From assembly GCF_002077695.1 (NCBI RefSeq), contig NZ_MWUE01000016.1:151530-215529 (forward strand): DNA of 64,000 nt, written 5' to 3'. Positions 8,788 to 17,520 of this stretch are shown piece after piece; position 1 is the stretch's first letter, and every line of letters begins with the position of its first letter. Position numbers and translations under genes: made by a program. The stretch is from Pantoea latae. Lineage in GTDB: Bacteria; Pseudomonadota; Gammaproteobacteria; Enterobacterales; Enterobacteriaceae. The notes beneath the pieces were generated by a model that had not been told where the DNA came from, searched no databases, and saw only the letters and a program-made list of their open reading frames with translations.

Positions 8788-9885
8788 ATGCCGGTTGAAA
8801 AGATTGAGATCCACGGCTTTCGTTCGGTGCGCCAGCTGTCGCTGACCCTGGGGCAGTTGAACGTGATCAGCGGCCCCAACGGCTGCGGCAAATCGAACCT
8901 CTATAAAGCGGTCAGGCTGCTGCACGACGCCGCCAGCGGACGGCTTGCGGCGGCGCTGGCGGAAGAGGGCGGCATTCAGAAGGTCATGTGGGCGGGCGGC
9001 CTGCGGCGCGGCGATCGGCGCCACGATGCCAGACGCCTGACGCTGGCGGCGCAGATGGACGATCTCGACTATCAGCTCGACATCGGCTTTCCGGAACCGC
9101 TGGCTACCTCGCTGTTTAACCTCGACCCGCTGGTAAAAGAGGAGCGCATCTGGCTGAGCGGCCAGCGGCGACGGCCCGCCTCCTGCATTATGCAGCGGCA
9201 AAATCAGACGGCGTTTCTGCATAACGTCGACGGCGAGCGCGTGGCCTATCCGGCAACGCTGCATCCCGAAGAGTCGCTGTTCGGCCAGCTGGGCGAGCCG
9301 CATCGCTATCCCGAGCTGTCGCAGCTGCGCGAACGGCTGCGCCAGTGGCGCTTCTATCATGAATTCGCCGTCTGGCCCGGCTCGCCGATCCGCGCGCCGC
9401 AGACGGGTGTGCGATCCCCGGTGCTGGCGCATGACGGCAGCAACCTCGCCGCCGCCTGGGCGACTATCGTCGAGCGCGGCCATCATGAGCTGCTCTATGC
9501 GGTGACCGCGCAGGCGTTTCCCGACAGCGAGTTTCACGTTGAGGTGCAGAACGGCCGCTTTCAGATGCAGATGTCGCGGCGCGGGGTGCTGCGCCCGCTC
9601 GACAGCGTCGAGTTCTCGGACGGCACGCTGCGCTTTCTTTGCCTGGTGGTGGCGCTGCTCAGCCCAAGGCCGCCGCAGTTTATGGCGCTCAACGAGCCGG
9701 AGAACAGTCTGCATGAGGATTTATTGCCGGCGCTGGCGCACCTGATTGCCGAAGCGAGCCAGTTCTGTCAGCTCTGGATCACCAGCCATTCGCCGCGCCT
9801 CGCGCATCTGATTGCGCAGCATGCGCCGGTGAATCATATTCGGCTGGAGCAGTGTGAGGGCGAAACGCGTATCGCGGAGGAGTAG
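8788..9885 (+). CDS. AAA ATPase of the RecF/SMC-like family, function unknown
   Basis: A 365-residue ABC-type (RecF/SMC/OLD-like) ATPase without membrane segments. Walker A is GPNGCGKS (29-36), after the N-terminal IEIHGFRSVRQ typical of this fold. The C-terminal half has a signature-like FSDGTLRFL, a Walker B-like FMALNEPENSLHEDLL with Asn where Asp is usual, and an H-loop WITSHSPRL. That Asn is, as I recall, common in the COG4637-type branch. No nuclease domain is visible, so it is not a full OLD nuclease. E. coli lacks it between cysS and ybcJ. The only sensible start is the ATG abutting the cysS terminator; no Shine-Dalgarno fits in the seven T before it, and the nearest GGAG is at 8760. 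Function is unknown. Confidence 0.8.
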   Translation: MPVEKIEIHGFRSVRQLSLTLGQLNVISGPNGCGKSNLYKAVRLLHDAASGRLAAALAEEGGIQKVMWAGGLRRGDRRHDARRLTLAAQMDDLDYQLDIGFPEPLATSLFNLDPLVKEERIWLSGQRRRPASCIMQRQNQTAFLHNVDGERVAYPATLHPEESLFGQLGEPHRYPELSQLRERLRQWRFYHEFAVWPGSPIRAPQTGVRSPVLAHDGSNLAAAWATIVERGHHELLYAVTAQAFPDSEFHVEVQNGRFQMQMSRRGVLRPLDSVEFSDGTLRFLCLVVALLSPRPPQFMALNEPENSLHEDLLPALAHLIAEASQFCQLWITSHSPRLAHLIAQHAPVNHIRLEQCEGETRIAEE

Positions 9886-9888
9886 AAG

Positions 9889-9912
9889 GGCGTCCCGCAG
9901 GACGCCTCTTTT
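9889..9912 (+). terminator. Terminator after the ATPase gene
   Basis: Stem GGCGTCC/GGACGCC over CGCA, followed by TCTTTT. It lies between the ATPase stop and the convergent ybcJ stop. Confidence 0.7.
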
Positions 9913-10124
9913 CAGGCGGTAACGGTGATGCGCTGTCCGGCAAATTCGACGGTCTGGCCGGCCAGGATTTTGCAGCGCTTGCGCGTTTCTACCGCGCCGT
10001 CGACGGTGACTTCGCCGTCGGCGATAACGATCTTCGCCTGCGCGCCGCTCTCTACCCAGCCTTCCAGCTTCAGCAGATCGCACAGGTCGACATGCGGGTG
10101 TTTACCCAGGGCAAAAGTCGCCAT
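9912..10124 (-). CDS. ybcJ: S4-domain RNA-binding protein YbcJ
   Basis: A 70-residue protein made almost wholly of one S4 RNA-binding domain (GQTVEFAGQR near the end), the same length as E. coli YbcJ. It probably binds structured RNA, perhaps rRNA; the precise target is not known. Its start overlaps the folD stop by one base (TAATG), so it is the second gene of a folD-ybcJ unit. Confidence 0.93.
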   Translation of the reverse strand: MATFALGKHPHVDLCDLLKLEGWVESGAQAKIVIADGEVTVDGAVETRKRCKILAGQTVEFAGQRITVTA

Positions 10125-10990
10125 TATGCTTCCTCTTTATCATGGTAAGTTTCGCACGCGTGCAGCGTGTTTTCGATCAGCGTCGCGACGGTCATCGGCC
10201 CCACGCCGCCCGGCACCGGGGTGATGTAGGAGGCGCGCTCGGCAGCCGCGTCGAAGTCAACGTCGCCCACCACTTTGCCGCTCTCCAGTCGGTTGATGCC
10301 GACGTCGATTACCACCGCGCCCGGCTTAATCCAGTCGCCCGGGATAAAACCGGGTTTGCCGACTGCCACCACCAGCAGATCCGCGTGCTCGACGTGGTGA
10401 CGCAGATCTTTGGTGAAGCGATGCGTTACGGTGGTGGTGCAGCCCGCCAGCAGCAGCTCCATGCTCATCGGGCGGCCTACGATGTTGGACGCGCCAACCA
10501 CCACGGCGTTCAGGCCGTAGGTATCGATATTGTAGCGCTCCAGCAGCGTGACGATGCCGCGCGGCGTACAGGGACGCAGCGTCGGCGCGCGCTGGCAGAG
10601 ACGGCCAACGTTGTAGGGATGGAAGCCATCGACATCTTTATCGGGCGTGATGCGCTCCAGCACTTTGACGTTGTCGATGCCGGCCGGCAGCGGCAGCTGT
10701 ACCAGAATGCCGTCGATCTCATGGTCGTTATTGAGATCGTCAATCAGCTGCAGCAGCTCGGCTTCGCTGGTGGTGGCAGGCAGATCGTATGAGCGCGACA
10801 CAAAGCCGACCTCATCGCAGGCGCGACGTTTGCTGCCGACGTAGATTTGCGAAGCGGGGTTTTCACCTACCAGAACGACCGCCAGTCCCGGCGCGCGTTT
10901 ACCGGCTGCCAGACGCTGCTTTACTTTTTCCGCAACCTCAAGGCGCACCTGCTGCGCAATCGTTTTACCGTCAATAATTTTTGCTGCCAT
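10124..10990 (-). CDS. folD: Bifunctional methylenetetrahydrofolate dehydrogenase/cyclohydrolase FolD
   Basis: Interconverts 5,10-methylene-THF, methenyl-THF and 10-formyl-THF using NADP, feeding purine and formyl-Met synthesis. The 288 residues match E. coli in length. Diagnostic are [14 protein letters not shown] with the catalytic lysine, the NADP-binding [12 protein letters not shown] and the C-terminal [14 protein letters not shown]. It is divergent from tRNA-Arg and coupled to ybcJ by a one-base overlap. Confidence 0.97.
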   Translation of the reverse strand: MAAKIIDGKTIAQQVRLEVAEKVKQRLAAGKRAPGLAVVLVGENPASQIYVGSKRRACDEVGFVSRSYDLPATTSEAELLQLIDDLNNDHEIDGILVQLPLPAGIDNVKVLERITPDKDVDGFHPYNVGRLCQRAPTLRPCTPRGIVTLLERYNIDTYGLNAVVVGASNIVGRPMSMELLLAGCTTTVTHRFTKDLRHHVEHADLLVVAVGKPGFIPGDWIKPGAVVIDVGINRLESGKVVGDVDFDAAAERASYITPVPGGVGPMTVATLIENTLHACETYHDKEEA

Positions 10991-11128
10991 CAGAGAGGAA
11001 ATCCACTGTGTTGTGTTGAATCGGGGAAAGGCGCCTATTCTGTCAGAAGCGTGAGGCGCTGTCAGGTTCTGAATTATCGCGGGTTGTCTGATTCTTCGGC
11101 ATACGCGTCGCAGGGTCGGCCAAAAGCG

Positions 11129-11156
11129 TTGACTCGTTGAGGTCTCGCCGTATAAT
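11129..11156 (+). promoter_or_regulatory. Promoter of tRNA-Arg
   Basis: A -35 TTGACT (11129-11134) and a perfect -10 TATAAT (11151-11156) are separated by 16 nt. The tRNA begins 15 bases after the -10. The stretch after the -10 is C-rich, as expected of a stringently controlled stable-RNA promoter. Confidence 0.85.
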
Positions 11157-11171
11157 CCTCGCCATCCCCGT

Positions 11172-11248
11172 GCGCCCTTAGCTCAGCTGGATAGAGCACC
11201 GGCCTTCTAAGCCGTAGGTCACAGGTTCGAATCCTGTAGGGCGTGCCA
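11172..11248 (+). tRNA. argU: tRNA-Arg (anticodon UCU)
   Basis: A 77-base cloverleaf with acceptor GCGCCCT/AGGGCGT, anticodon TCT in the loop CTTCTAA, T-loop GGTTCGAATCC and an encoded CCA end. It decodes the rare AGA codon. Its place next to folD is that of E. coli argU, the attachment site of the DLP12 prophage there. No second copy of its 3' end was seen in the window. Confidence 0.96.
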
Positions 11249-11417
11249 TTTTCTCTTCTGCTGCAGCCTGCTTCACGTTGCGAAATCGCCATTCCCTCGC
11301 GTCGTTCTGACGTCCTCATGTTCTTTAGCGCATGCTTTTTTAGAAAGACGGCGTAAAGCCTGTAAAAGCGGTTTGCTGCCCGTTTATAACACTCACTGTT
11401 TCCCCCTTTTTCCCGCA

Positions 11418-11444
11418 TAAAAAAACCGCCTTTCAGCGGTTTGC
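11418..11444 (-). terminator. Terminator of the 136-residue gene
   Basis: On the minus strand AAACCGC/GCGGTTT over a TGAAAG loop runs into seven T. It lies 15 bases past the stop codon of the gene at 11459-11869. Confidence 0.75.
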
Positions 11445-11458
11445 TTTTACGCCAGCCC

Positions 11459-11869
11459 TTAAACGGGATTGCGATACTCCTCAAAAGAGCGCGGTTTGGG
11501 ATCGCCCGCTTTACGGTAGTCATCGTCATTTTTCTGACGTTCCGTAATATACATCAGCGTTTCCTGCAGTTGTCGCTGTTCTTCTACCGGCATGGTATTA
11601 ATCACGCCGCTATCCAGCAGCGCCTGAATTTTATTGATAATTTCCACGGCAAAGCCGAGGAACTCGCTGTTGCTAAGAATTTCATTGCGATACACCTCGC
11701 TTACATCCTGCTGCGTTTCCAGGCGCGCTTCCAGATCCTTTACCTGCACGGCGTAGCTGTCGAGCTGGGCCTGAATATCATCCGGTACGCTGGCGCCATT
11801 TTCAGCCAGCGTCTTCAGCGCGTTAATCGTATCAATTGCCTGTTGAGCTAAATCTGAAGCAGTGGTCAT
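11459..11869 (-). CDS. Hypothetical protein, 136 residues
   Basis: I do not recognise a family. The start at MTTASDLAQQ is chosen because AAGGA sits 8-9 bases upstream; the frame continues upstream without homology or ribosome site. The protein is acidic and helical, with heptad-like segments (QLDSYAVQVKDLEARLETQQ) that suggest a short coiled coil, and a charged C-terminus (ERQKNDDDYRKAGDPKPRSFEEYRNPV). No signal peptide or membrane segment, so cytosolic. A good terminator follows. It is the first gene past tRNA-Arg and stands alone. A phage-derived origin is possible but not shown. Confidence 0.65.
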   Translation of the reverse strand: MTTASDLAQQAIDTINALKTLAENGASVPDDIQAQLDSYAVQVKDLEARLETQQDVSEVYRNEILSNSEFLGFAVEIINKIQALLDSGVINTMPVEEQRQLQETLMYITERQKNDDDYRKAGDPKPRSFEEYRNPV

Positions 11870-12142
11870 ATCGTCTTTCCTTTCAGGAATATGAAATAAG
11901 GAGTGGAACAGGGCGTGTATAGCGAAATCGCGACGACGATAATCAATATTTAAAGGCTCATCGGCTTCGCCTGATTCACTATGAGGGGAGTGTGGCATAG
12001 CGATTTTTTGCCGTCTTTGCCGGGCTGTTGTGCTGGCCGGTAACAAGATTTCAGGCATCCTGCCCGAAAAGTAAGGCAGCGGAAGAGCGAGGCAGGCTCT
12101 GCGCAGGATGACCGGCGCAGGGCCTGAAACAAAAGGGAAGCG

Positions 12143-13069
12143 CTACAGGCTCTCTGTTAAGCGCTGCGCCGCCAGAAAAGCGCTTAGCCGGTCGAGGAAC
12201 ATCTCCGGCAGCTCTTCCTGCGGCGAATGTCCGCAGGGCAGCGCCTCGCCGCTCACCTGCTGCGCCCGATCGCGCCAGGTGTCCACCACGTCGTAGAGTT
12301 CTCCGACCGTTCCTTTCGCCCCCCACAGCAGCAGCAGCGGACAGGCGATGCGACGGCTGTCCGCTGCGTCATCTTCCAGATCGATGGTCGCGGCGGCGCG
12401 ATAATCTTCGCAAACCGCATGGATCATCTCGGGCTGCTGATAACAGCGCAGATAGTCGTTGAAAATCGCCTCCGGGGTGGCGCCAGGGGTTTTTAGCTGG
12501 CCGTCGAGATGCTTACGCAGAAAAAAGGCGGTGTTGTTGGCGATCAGGGTTTCAGGCAGCGGCGCGGGCTGGATCAGGAAAAACCACCAGAAATAGCGGG
12601 TGGCGAACGCTTTATCGGTCAGCGCATACATGGTGGCGGTGGGCGCGATATCGATAAACACGCAGCAGTTCAGCTGGTCGGCATGATCGCGCGCCAGGCG
12701 GTGGCCCACGCGACCGCCGCGATCGTGGCCGACAAACGCTACCTTGTCATAGCCCAGCGCGGATATGAGCAGGCTGATATCGTCCGCCATAACGCGCTTC
12801 GAATAGGGGCGATGACGCTCATCGCTGGCGGGTTTGTCGCTGTCGCCGTAGCCTCGCAGATCGGGCAGTATCACGCGATATTTTTCTGCCAGGCGCGGCG
12901 CGACCTTGCGCCAGGTAAGGTGGTTCTGAGGATGGCCATGAAGCAGTAGCAGCGGCGCGCCCTGGCCACCCGTGGCTACGCGCAGCGTAACGCCGTTGGG
13001 CAGCGTGACATCCTGCAGCTGGAATCCTGCAATAAAAGGCGATTCGCCACGTTCCACTATCGGATGCAT
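12143..13069 (-). CDS. Alpha/beta hydrolase, haloacetate dehalogenase/epoxide hydrolase type
   Basis: A 308-residue alpha/beta-fold hydrolase closest to haloacetate dehalogenases of the DehH1/FAcD group. The oxyanion motif is HGHPQ (44-48). The nucleophile elbow GHDRGGRVGHR carries Asp116 with Arg117 and Arg120, which bind the carboxylate in that group. The acid Asp140 follows, and catalytic His281 is in PCGHSPQEELP. Of the FAcD halide pocket, Trp162 and Tyr223 are kept, but the position of the halide-binding His is Trp161. Activity on fluoroacetate is therefore doubtful; another haloacid or an ester/epoxide substrate is possible. A GGGAG ribosome site precedes the ATG. The next gene upstream (13094) is 24 bases away on the same strand, so they may be co-transcribed. 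Confidence 0.8.
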   Translation of the reverse strand: MHPIVERGESPFIAGFQLQDVTLPNGVTLRVATGGQGAPLLLLHGHPQNHLTWRKVAPRLAEKYRVILPDLRGYGDSDKPASDERHRPYSKRVMADDISLLISALGYDKVAFVGHDRGGRVGHRLARDHADQLNCCVFIDIAPTATMYALTDKAFATRYFWWFFLIQPAPLPETLIANNTAFFLRKHLDGQLKTPGATPEAIFNDYLRCYQQPEMIHAVCEDYRAAATIDLEDDAADSRRIACPLLLLWGAKGTVGELYDVVDTWRDRAQQVSGEALPCGHSPQEELPEMFLDRLSAFLAAQRLTESL

Positions 13070-13093
13070 TATTTTCTCCCTGAAAAGTCAGGA

Positions 13094-14221
13094 TCATCGG
13101 TGATGGCGCGCGCATATCGCCTGCGCCAGCCTGCCTGCGTCGGATTGCCGGAAAAAGCGGCTGGCGCTGTCGGCCTGCGGGGTGGCGTGCATGGAACCCA
13201 CGTTGGTCAATATCGTCAGCGTACAGTCCGCTTTTTCATACCACCATGCGCAGGCGCTAAAGCCCAGCACATTGCCGCCGTGTCCAGAAGCCGTGCCCCA
13301 GGCGCTATCGATGTTGAACAGGCTTAACCCCATCTTGTCGTTATCCGCCGGCAGCCAGCGCTGCATCTCCCGCATACTCTGCGCGCAGAGCAACCGCCCG
13401 TTTCTCAGGGCGAGCATAAACGTCATAAGATCCTGCGCGGTAGAAAGGATGCCGCCGGCGGCCCACTCTACCGAGAGGTTGCTGGCGGAGACATCGATCA
13501 GGCCGCCAGAAATGGGCTTCATATGCGGTGAGAGGCCCGCGTTGCGCAAAAAGTCAGGGTCGAGCCGGTGGTAACGGCGCGCTATCTTGCGGCTGTCTGC
13601 AGGGCTATAGCCCTCAAGAAAGGTGTGCTGCAGCGCAAGCGGCTGAAAAATTCTCTGGTACAAAACCGCTTCCAGCTTGCTTTGCGCAATCGTCTCAATT
13701 AACAGACCCAGCAGGGTGAAATGGGTGTTGGAGTAGTGGAAGGCTGCTCCCGGCACGAAGCGCGCGGGTTTGTCGCGGATATAATCAAGGCTTTCCGCCG
13801 GACGCCACGTTTTTTCCGGCGTGAGACGCTGTCCACGCGCGTCGGCAATCCAGGCCGGTTCATCTTCCCAGCTTCGCATTCCGGCATAGTGCGACAGCAG
13901 TTGTCTGGTGGTCGCGCGCTGCGCATTGGCGATCCCCGCGAGCCGCTTCGCGTCCAGCCAGCGTGAAACCGGCGCGTCGAGCGGTAACTGGCCCTCTTCA
14001 CAGAGCTGAAGCAGCAGCACGGCGATAAAGACTTTGGTGATACTGCCGATGCCAAACGCCGTGTCTGGCGTGTTGCTGCGCTGCTTTTCCACGTCAGCAT
14101 AGCCCGCAGCCGCCTGCCAGATCGTTTCACTGCCTTTGCCAATCGCCATTGAGAGAGCCGGAAAACGGCTTTCCGTCTGCTGAGCAAGCAACGCATGCAG
14201 GGCGTGTTCAGGTAACAGCAC
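13094..14221 (-). CDS. Serine hydrolase of the class C beta-lactamase / D-aminopeptidase family
   Basis: A 375-residue penicillin-binding-protein-fold hydrolase. From the GTG at 14221, SITK gives the nucleophile Ser60 and general base Lys63; the second motif is YSN (163-165); HGG (314-316) replaces the KTG triad, as in family esterases and peptidases rather than true beta-lactamases. No convincing signal peptide, which argues against periplasmic beta-lactam resistance. The GTG is preferred because GGGAG lies 5 bases upstream; a TTG at 14257 would add 12 residues. It lies 24 bases upstream of the dehalogenase-like gene, so the two probably form one unit. Substrate unknown. Confidence 0.75.
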   Translation of the reverse strand: MLLPEHALHALLAQQTESRFPALSMAIGKGSETIWQAAAGYADVEKQRSNTPDTAFGIGSITKVFIAVLLLQLCEEGQLPLDAPVSRWLDAKRLAGIANAQRATTRQLLSHYAGMRSWEDEPAWIADARGQRLTPEKTWRPAESLDYIRDKPARFVPGAAFHYSNTHFTLLGLLIETIAQSKLEAVLYQRIFQPLALQHTFLEGYSPADSRKIARRYHRLDPDFLRNAGLSPHMKPISGGLIDVSASNLSVEWAAGGILSTAQDLMTFMLALRNGRLLCAQSMREMQRWLPADNDKMGLSLFNIDSAWGTASGHGGNVLGFSACAWWYEKADCTLTILTNVGSMHATPQADSASRFFRQSDAGRLAQAICARHHR

Positions 14222-14353
14222 GTTTTCTCCCGGTAGGATCGACTTGCGCGCACGCAAATACGTCAGAAGAAAATAGTCAATCGCAGCAGTAAAGAGAAGG
14301 GGATTAAGCGCGAGCGCGGCGTTGAGAATAAAATCAACGCCGCGACTAAACTA

Positions 14354-14590
14354 TTATGCGGTCTGCCACTCTTTTTCCACGTCCGCTTTCGACTTAGACA
14401 GAATAACTTTATTGTCGTCGACATCTTTTACCCAGCTGAACGGGATAATGTGATGTTTACCGCCCGCTTCCGGATCGCTTTTCGCCAACTTAATTTTGTC
14501 ATCGCCGTCAAAATGGTCAACAATACCAACGTGTTCGCCGTTAGCGTCAACAACCTGCGCGTGATCTAAAACTTTTGATTTGTCTACCAT
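14354..14590 (-). CDS. DUF2171-family small protein
   Basis: A 78-residue acidic protein beginning MVDKSKVLDHAQVVDANGEH, with a PRC-barrel-like pattern of short strands (HVGIVDHFDGDDKIKL, HHIIPFSWVKDVDDNKVIL) typical of DUF2171. Cytosolic; function unknown, often reported with stress-related genes. A GGAG site precedes the ATG. It stands alone, upstream of the LysR gene on the other strand. Confidence 0.75.
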   Translation of the reverse strand: MVDKSKVLDHAQVVDANGEHVGIVDHFDGDDKIKLAKSDPEAGGKHHIIPFSWVKDVDDNKVILSKSKADVEKEWQTA

Positions 14591-14899
14591 AGTTCCTCCG
14601 TTGAAAATGCAACCTTTCGGTCTCGGGAATAATTCTGCTTCGTGACTCTTTAAGCGTGGCCGTTAAAAGCACATTCGGCAAGTTATTCACAAAATGAAAT
14701 ATCTGCTGTGTTTTTTACAGGCTTAAATAACGTTATCTGTTTTACGCGTTTATTCTGACGCGCGTATAGCCTAATTTAACGCCTGCGCCGCAGGTGCAGC
14801 AGGATAAAAATAAGTGAGGCGCGGCAAAGAGTCCTGCAATCGAGACGATTGCCTGTAAAATAGCGTGCTCTCACACAGTCTGGCAGGGCGCGACGCGAT
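14591..14899. other. Divergent intergenic region (DUF2171 gene / LysR gene)
   Basis: 309 bases, more AT-rich than the flanks, holding the promoters of both neighbours. LysR regulators usually bind in such a space. I see no convincing -35/-10 pair, no open frame with a ribosome site and no terminator. Confidence 0.5.
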
Positions 14900-15826
14900 A
14901 TGAAACCGATGACGTTAAACCTCGATCTTCACGATCTCTACGCTTTTCAGGCGCTGGCGACGTGCAAAAGCTTTAAGCTGGCCGCCGAAGCCGTGCACAT
15001 TTCCCAGCCTGCGCTGAGTCGACGCATCGATAAGCTGGAAACCTCCCTGGGTGTAAAACTGTTTGAAAGAACCACGCGCCGCGTCAACCTCACCCTGGCG
15101 GGAAGAAGCTTTGCGCCCAGGGCGCAGCAGCTGCTCAGGGATTTAGAAAGCGCGCTTGCCGAAATCGGCGATATCAACCCGAACCGCGCCGGGCTGGTGA
15201 CCGTGGCCTGCGTGCCGTCCGCCGCCTACTATTTTATGCCGACGGTAATTGCGCAATTTCAGACTCACTATCCACGCGTGCGCATCAAACTGATCGACGC
15301 CAGCGCCGGCGAGGTTTACGACGCGGTGATCTCAGGAGAGGCGGATTTTGGCCTGAGCTTTACCGGTTCACCTCAGCCTGATATCCGCTTTTTACCGCTG
15401 GTGGATGAGGCCTATGTGGCCGTCTGTCCGCGTCAGCATCCGCTGGCAGAGAAGAAAAGCGTGACCTGGCGCGAGTTTTATCGCTATCCCTATGTCTGGC
15501 TCGACAAAACGTCCGGCAACCGCAATCTGCTCGACCAGGCGCTGGCGGGAATTGTTCCTGAGCGGGCCAGCGTCTGTGAGACGCGTCATGTCACCACGCT
15601 GCTGGGGATGGTGGAAGCGGGGCTGGGCATCGCCGCAGTGCCCTCAATGGCGATGCCGAAGTCGGGCCATCCTTTTTTGTCAGCGATAGCGCTGACGGAG
15701 CCGACCGTGCGCCGCACGGTCGGCATAGTGAAGCGCACCGGACAGGAACTGCCGCATCTTGCCGGTGAGCTGGAGCAGATGATTATCGCGGCCAACGCCG
15801 CGGAAGGTCAGGCGCTCTGCCTGTGA
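14900..15826 (+). CDS. LysR-family transcriptional regulator
   Basis: 308 residues. The N-terminal winged helix-turn-helix (about 10-68) includes [23 protein letters not shown] and [11 protein letters not shown]; a LysR substrate-binding domain follows (about 95-300, [19 protein letters not shown] onward). The start MKPMTL has a weak ribosome site; a second ATG three codons on is possible. The 3' end overlaps the convergent symporter gene by 19 bases, so the regulator may control that tricarboxylate-type transporter. This is inference from position; the ligand is unknown. Confidence 0.9.
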   Translation: MKPMTLNLDLHDLYAFQALATCKSFKLAAEAVHISQPALSRRIDKLETSLGVKLFERTTRRVNLTLAGRSFAPRAQQLLRDLESALAEIGDINPNRAGLVTVACVPSAAYYFMPTVIAQFQTHYPRVRIKLIDASAGEVYDAVISGEADFGLSFTGSPQPDIRFLPLVDEAYVAVCPRQHPLAEKKSVTWREFYRYPYVWLDKTSGNRNLLDQALAGIVPERASVCETRHVTTLLGMVEAGLGIAAVPSMAMPKSGHPFLSAIALTEPTVRRTVGIVKRTGQELPHLAGELEQMIIAANAAEGQALCL

Positions 15827-17136
15827 CCCTCTGGGCCAGGCCTGGTCGCGTGACGAGGACGGGCCTCCTGCTTATAGAGAAACAGGGTCGCCAGCAGCGC
15901 GCACACGGCGGCGAAGCTCATCCACAACCCTGGCGCGGCTTTGTCGCCGGTCACTTCAATCAGCGCCGTAGAGATCGCGGGCGTGAAACCGCCGAACAGC
16001 GCCGTGGCCAGGCTGTACGCCAGCGAAAATCCCGCCACCCTGACCGATACCGGCATGATTTCGGTCAACGCCGGGATCATGGCGCCGTTATACAGGCCGT
16101 AGATAAATGACAGCCAGAGCAGCACGCCCAGCATGGTGTAAAAGCTCGCATCGGCCGCCAGATATTTCAGGGCAGGGTAGGAGGTGGCGATAGCGATCAG
16201 CGCCATGGCGATCAGCACCGGCTTGCGGCCGATACGATCGGACAACGCTCCGCCAATCGGCAGCCAGATAAAGTTAGATACCGCCACCAGCAAGGTTACC
16301 AGCAGGCTGTCCGACGCGCTTAACATCAGCACTTTTTTGCCGAAGGTCGGCGCGTAGACGGTAATGAGGTAGAACGCGGTAGTGGTCATCGCCACCATCA
16401 ACATGCCGGCGATCACGATGCGCCAGTTGCCGAGTAGCGTATGGAATACCTGTTTCATATCCGGATGCTGACGGCGTTCGCTAAAGGCTTGCGTCTCTTC
16501 AAGCTTACGGCGCAGGAAAAAGATAAAGGGAACGATAAGGCAGCCGAAGACAAAGGGAATGCGCCAGCCCCATTCGCGAATAGTGCTCTCTTCCATTAAT
16601 GCATTCAGCGCGAATCCCATCGCCGCCGCCACCATTATCGCCACCTGCTGGCTGCCCGATTGCCAGCTGGTATAGAAGCCTTTTCTGCCCGGCGTGGCGA
16701 TTTCAGACAGGTAAACCGATACGCCGCCTAACTCCGCGCCGGCCGAAAAGCCCTGCAGCAGGCGTCCCAGCAGCACGATCAGCGGCGCCCAGTAGCCAAT
16801 TGCCTCATAAGACGGGATCAATACGATAAGAAAGGTGCCCGTCGCCATAATCGAGAGCGTGACGATCAACCCTTTTCGTCTGCCGACTTTATCGATATAG
16901 GCACCCAGCACCACCGCGCCGATGGGCCGCATCAGAAAGCCGGCGCCAAAGGCGGCAAAGGTCATCATCAGCGAGGCGAACTCACTACTCGCCGGAAAGA
17001 AGGTGTGGGCGATATAGGTGGCGTAAAAGCCAAAGAGAAAAAAATCGAACTGCTCGAGAAAGTTTCCCGAGGTGACGCGCAAGATAGCGCCCGCGCGGGC
17101 GCGCAGCGTGTTAGCAGGTACAGAGGTTGTTTGCAT
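15808..17136 (-). CDS. MFS transporter, MHS family, citrate/tricarballylate:H+ symporter type
   Basis: 442 residues with about 12 membrane segments, very close in sequence to Salmonella CitA/TcuC. Evidence: [19 protein letters not shown] at the N-terminus, the MFS motif [13 protein letters not shown] between helices 2 and 3, [15 protein letters not shown], and [16 protein letters not shown] in the second half. Proton-coupled uptake of citrate or a related tricarboxylate across the inner membrane is expected. A GGAG lies 7 bases upstream of the ATG. The tricarballylate oxidation genes tcuA and tcuB are not adjacent, which favours citrate-type transport. It overlaps the LysR gene by 19 bases at the 3' ends. 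Confidence 0.88.
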   Translation of the reverse strand: MQTTSVPANTLRARAGAILRVTSGNFLEQFDFFLFGFYATYIAHTFFPASSEFASLMMTFAAFGAGFLMRPIGAVVLGAYIDKVGRRKGLIVTLSIMATGTFLIVLIPSYEAIGYWAPLIVLLGRLLQGFSAGAELGGVSVYLSEIATPGRKGFYTSWQSGSQQVAIMVAAAMGFALNALMEESTIREWGWRIPFVFGCLIVPFIFFLRRKLEETQAFSERRQHPDMKQVFHTLLGNWRIVIAGMLMVAMTTTAFYLITVYAPTFGKKVLMLSASDSLLVTLLVAVSNFIWLPIGGALSDRIGRKPVLIAMALIAIATSYPALKYLAADASFYTMLGVLLWLSFIYGLYNGAMIPALTEIMPVSVRVAGFSLAYSLATALFGGFTPAISTALIEVTGDKAAPGLWMSFAAVCALLATLFLYKQEARPRHATRPGPEGHRQSA

Positions 17137-17520
17137 AAAAGGCTCCAGCTGATACGTAATGTTAATGATTCATTACTTTGTTGTGATGCAAGACTGGAAC
17201 AGGAAGGCGCAGTTAATAAGTGCTATTTCCGTATTGATTAATGCATAACACGCATCAATCTGCTCGCTGGATGCAGCGATCCCTGACAACGGCTGGCGAG
17301 CGGCGCCCAAAGCTCTGCGACAAGGCGCCGCCGCCGTTGATCAAATTCGTGACCGGCTTCATAGCGCGCGGGTTTTGTTGGCATCCCGGCCGCTCTCAGG
17401 CACACTACCCGCAGCTAAACTTACGCCTTACCGAGATTCTGTTCTCTCACCCAACTTTCTCGTGGGTCAGCCCGACAGCGCGACCACCCACATCTTCGAC
17501 ACACCACAAGAGGAATTACC
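17137..17520. promoter_or_regulatory. Intergenic region with an inverted repeat upstream of the symporter gene
   Basis: 384 bases between the symporter and UPF0149 genes, which diverge. GTAATG (17156-17161) and CATTAC (17171-17176) form a perfect 6-bp inverted repeat with a 9-base centre, 20-40 bases upstream of the symporter start and inside an AT-rich stretch. A LysR-type operator could look like this. The remaining part up to 17505 shows no gene with a ribosome site; AAGAGGAA at 17507-17514 is the ribosome site of the next gene. Confidence 0.35.

Noticed and set aside
11172..11248. A prophage or genomic island bounded by tRNA-Arg
   Set aside because: No integrase, no duplicated 3' end of the tRNA in the window and no phage genes. 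Kept only as a low-interest hypothesis.
11074..11529. A 151-codon open frame on the minus strand covering tRNA-Arg
   Set aside because: It contains the typical artefact of translating the antisense of a tRNA gene (a stretch like [19 protein letters not shown]). No ribosome site and no homology to proteins.
13094..14221. Beta-lactam resistance by the serine hydrolase
   Set aside because: No clear signal peptide and HGG instead of KTG; the family is mostly esterases and peptidases.
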